Shown piece after piece: positions 61,903-64,000 of a stretch of 64,000 nt of DNA. The notes under the pieces are model-generated. The model was not told the DNA's origin. It worked only from the letters and a program-made list of their open reading frames with translations, and ran no database searches. Where the stretch lies: contig NZ_CXWE01000002.1 of the NCBI RefSeq assembly GCF_001404515.1, positions 62,001 through 126,000 of the forward strand. The letters are read 5' to 3'. A program made the position numbers and the translations under genes. The first letter of the stretch is position 1. Each line of letters opens with the position of its first letter. The DNA comes from Roseibium album. GTDB lineage: Bacteria; Pseudomonadota; Alphaproteobacteria; Rhizobiales; Stappiaceae.

Positions 61903-62978
61903 TAGTCTTCCTTTTTCAGTTTAAAAGTACCTGTGAAAGGCAATGGTTCAGGCGCAATACGGCTCACGTCCCGGAACGTTGTCCGTTCCGGAGCCAAAGA
62001 GACCTGATTGCGAAAAACCTGTTGCTCCGAACGCACGAACCCGACCCGATCGAGAAAGACCCGAACGGCTCTTCTGGAATTCCTCGCTGGATGCGCTTGC
62101 GATTACCGGTGGGTGCAAACCAGGTAGACTGTTTGCGTAACCCGGAATAAAGGCGCTCTTTACTTTCGTGTCATGCGATGCATTCAACAAATTTCATTCG
62201 GATTTCGTCGACGATTGCCCTGGCTGCGTGGCCCCGATCTCCTATTTTGAAATCCGAATGTACGGCGCAGTGCAAGACGCATACGCGTTGGCAAACCGCC
62301 TGCGTGGCAGGTGGCTTCAAACGGATCTTTTCAGCATTGCGTCCGGCCAGAAGTGCATGGCAAATGCACGGAGTGGAAAGATGCCCCTGAGATAGGGCCA
62401 TAGCCGGACCTGGAGGCACGATGCGCACATCGGCAGAGCAGGAGGCCCCGGCCAGCTGCGGCGACAGATTCAATCTCTGTACTTGCAGCTTTCTGTTCGC
62501 ACGCATCTTGGCGCCAAATTCTGCGCGGACATTAACAAGCTGAGGGTGCATTGCAACAGTCGCCCCTCAACTTATGCTGACAAAATTGACAATTCTGTAC
62601 GTAACCATATGAAAAGAATAACATAATTTTTTTAAGAAACTTTTGTTCGAACCGCAAAACGTCAAACAACCGCCCCGCACGGCGTAACTCCGTGTCGGCG
62701 AATAGGCCAGGAAATCATGATCTGCGCAAACCAACTTCGACTGATTTCCAGGATAACCGTCCAGACGGTTTCCGACCCATACCTGGCGTTTATCTGATCG
62801 GTGCCTGCTGTGTCGCAGCTTCCTCAATCCAGTTATTGGCCATCAGTCGTTGTGGACCTCATTGAGGTCGAAATTTTCGGGTCGGGTCCTCTGAAACGCT
62901 CCTGAATGTCGCATTCGTAGGATATGAGATCTGCCGCAATGTTTATCGTGCAGGCGAAACTTCATCGAATGGCAGGAC
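61903..62978. other. About 1.1 kb without a convincing gene
   Basis: No open frame here shows family motifs, a good ribosome-binding site or plausible composition. The part next to metK is its leader, and 62560-62660 is AT-rich. A good sigma-70-like promoter, TTGACA-N16-TATGAA, is at 62586-62613 on the plus strand, but it faces no gene before 62979. An unannotated small RNA is possible but not shown. Confidence 0.5.
61961..61995 (-). ncRNA. Structured leader hairpin upstream of metK
   Basis: On the minus strand CCGGAACG-GACAA-CGTTCCGG forms a perfect 8-bp stem. An outer GGCTC/GAGCC pair closes the element around a short bulge. It ends about 58 bases before the metK start. metK genes often have SAM-sensing leaders, but I could not match this to the SAM-I, SAM-II or SAM/SAH consensus. 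Confidence 0.4.
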
Positions 62979-63896
62979 ATGACATCTCCAACCCCTCCCA
63001 CGTCCGCAGCGGATGCTCACAAATATGGTGTGCTTTTCGTCTTTGCGGCAGGGGTTCTGTGGTCAACGGTTGGTCTTGGCATTCGCATGGTGGAAGACGC
63101 CGTCGTCTGGCAAATTTTGCTCTACCGGTCAATCAGCATGTCGCTGTTTCTCTACGTGGTCATTCGGGTGCGGTCGGGCGAAAGCCCCTTTGTTCAGGTT
63201 CGCCGCCTCGGCTTTCCTGCAGTTATCGCCGGTCTTTCACTGGTTGCAGCCTACTCCGGTGGGATCTACTCGATCCAGAATACCTCGGTCGCGAATGCAA
63301 TGCTGCTTTTTGCAACGGCACCCTTCATGGCTGCGGTCCTGGGCTGGATAATCTTGCGTGAGCCAGTGCGCGTGGCAACCTGGGTTGCAATCGCCGTTGC
63401 CATTGGCGGGATCGCAATCATGGTTGCCGACCAGTCAGGCAGCATCGTCCTGAAAGGCAGCCTTGCCGCGCTCGGGTCCGCATTTGGCTTCGCTGTCTTT
63501 ACCGTGGCCTTGCGATGGGGACGAACCGGCGAAATGCTCCCATCTGTGTTCCTGTCAGGTCTGTTCGCTGCCTTCGTCACATATGGAATTTGCCAATTGT
63601 CGGGGCTGTCTGTCTCTCTCGGCATTCGCGACGGCGCAATATCCATGGGCATGGGCGTTTTCCAGGTCGGGGCCGGATTGATCCTCTACACGCTTGGATC
63701 GCGTAGCCTCCCCGCGGCAGAGCTTGCCCTGCTCTCACTTGCCGAGGTTTTGCTTGGCCCGGTTTGGGTCTGGCTTTTCCTTGGTGAGACAGCAAGCCCG
63801 GACACGCTGATTGGCGGTACCGTGCTGCTTGCCGCGATTGCCGGAAACGCAATCTCCGGCAAGCGTCGCAAACCTCCGCCAATCATTGCACCCTAG
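62979..63896 (+). CDS. EamA/DMT-family transporter
   Basis: 305 aa with ten membrane helices in two EamA repeats. The first repeat ends near ATAPFMAAVLGWIILREPV and the second near LSLAEVLLGPVWVWLFLGE. Both closing motifs (P-F and E-V-L-GP-W-W-E) are typical of the drug/metabolite transporter superfamily. It probably exports a metabolite. It stands alone at the right edge, and the start has only a weak ribosome-binding site. It is a distant paralogue of the protein at 41807. Confidence 0.9.
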   Translation: MTSPTPPTSAADAHKYGVLFVFAAGVLWSTVGLGIRMVEDAVVWQILLYRSISMSLFLYVVIRVRSGESPFVQVRRLGFPAVIAGLSLVAAYSGGIYSIQNTSVANAMLLFATAPFMAAVLGWIILREPVRVATWVAIAVAIGGIAIMVADQSGSIVLKGSLAALGSAFGFAVFTVALRWGRTGEMLPSVFLSGLFAAFVTYGICQLSGLSVSLGIRDGAISMGMGVFQVGAGLILYTLGSRSLPAAELALLSLAEVLLGPVWVWLFLGETASPDTLIGGTVLLAAIAGNAISGKRRKPPPIIAP

Positions 63897-64000
63897 GGAG
63901 ACCGCGAACGCATCTAACGATGGATGAGTGGTCCAGTTTGATGGTGTCATCGCTACCATGCAATCTGGCCAAGAACTCTTTTGGCGATTTGTTTTTGCCA

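Noticed and set aside
61903-62000. SAM-I, SAM-II or SAM/SAH riboswitch
   Set aside because: The conserved core bases of these classes as I know them are not present; only a generic hairpin can be supported.
61948-62190. 80-codon minus-strand frame upstream of metK
   Set aside because: It overlaps the structured leader and lacks a start signal or recognisable product.
62171-62551. 126-codon minus-strand frame as a gene
   Set aside because: No family motif, no ribosome-binding site and an unlikely residue composition; probably a chance frame.

Overview
The window is about 64 kb of a bacterial chromosome or large replicon. It is dense in transport and catabolic operons and in their local regulators. 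Protein families and gene style (several TRAP and ABC importers, MocR, GntR/FCD, LacI, LysR and GlxA-type AraC regulators, ATGA start/stop overlaps, moderately high GC) suggest a heterotrophic, probably marine or host-associated alphaproteobacterium of the Stappiaceae/Rhodobacterales/Rhizobiales kind. That placement is inference; there is no rRNA or other taxonomic marker here. I saw no tRNA, rRNA, CRISPR array, insertion sequence or phage gene.

Layout. (A) 1-5630: a crotonase cut by the window edge, a cytosolic SBP56/methanethiol-oxidase homologue, a [2Fe-2S] ferredoxin, a CoA-binding protein, a rhodanese, a thiolase and a 3-hydroxyacyl-CoA dehydrogenase. Together these look like a CoA-thioester breakdown route tied to organosulfur chemistry. 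(B) 5911-11061: a TRAP importer (P, Q, M) followed by a cytosolic BisC/DMSO-reductase-type molybdoenzyme. (C) 11210-19049: a decayed hydroxypyruvate isomerase, a LacI regulator, and a divergent region with two copies of one near-palindromic operator. On one side is a SnoaL-like gene; on the other are an ABC importer without an ATPase and two double-domain SnoaL-like genes. (D) 19551-22410: a membrane protein behind tandem repeats, a GFA-family zinc protein, a GlxA-like regulator and a DUF1272 protein. (E) 22578-30133: aldehyde dehydrogenase, epoxide-hydrolase-like protein, MocR regulator and a second TRAP system in P-M-Q order. (F) 30286-39334: class V PLP enzyme and GntR regulator, GlxA-like regulator, DHDPS/NAL-family aldolase, NMT1/SsuA-type ABC importer, a 38-codon small ORF, a hydroxyacid dehydrogenase and an enolase-superfamily enzyme. 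(G) 39542-42754: crotonase, LysR regulator and an EamA exporter.

(H) 42899-59541 is the most interesting part. Two long divergent operons face each other across 49895-50187. Leftward are an RbsB-type binding protein, an SDR, two permeases, an RbsA-type ATPase, a beta-hydroxyacid dehydrogenase and a ThuA-like protein. Rightward are a winged-helix regulator fused to a leaderless family-1 solute-binding domain, a second SDR, an M24 (creatinase/Xaa-Pro) homologue lacking one metal-ligand Asp, E1-alpha and E1-beta of a 2-oxoacid/acetoin dehydrogenase, a lipoyl protein, an aldehyde dehydrogenase and a separate catalytic E2. The control region holds three copies of a 15-bp near-palindrome. It reads as a complete uptake, oxidation and acyl-CoA module for an unknown sugar- or polyol-like compound, with a sensor built like E. 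coli SgrR but from a different binding-protein family.

(I) 59761-63896: an unrecognised SAM-dependent methyltransferase beside metK, about 1 kb with no convincing gene but a structured metK leader, and an EamA transporter.
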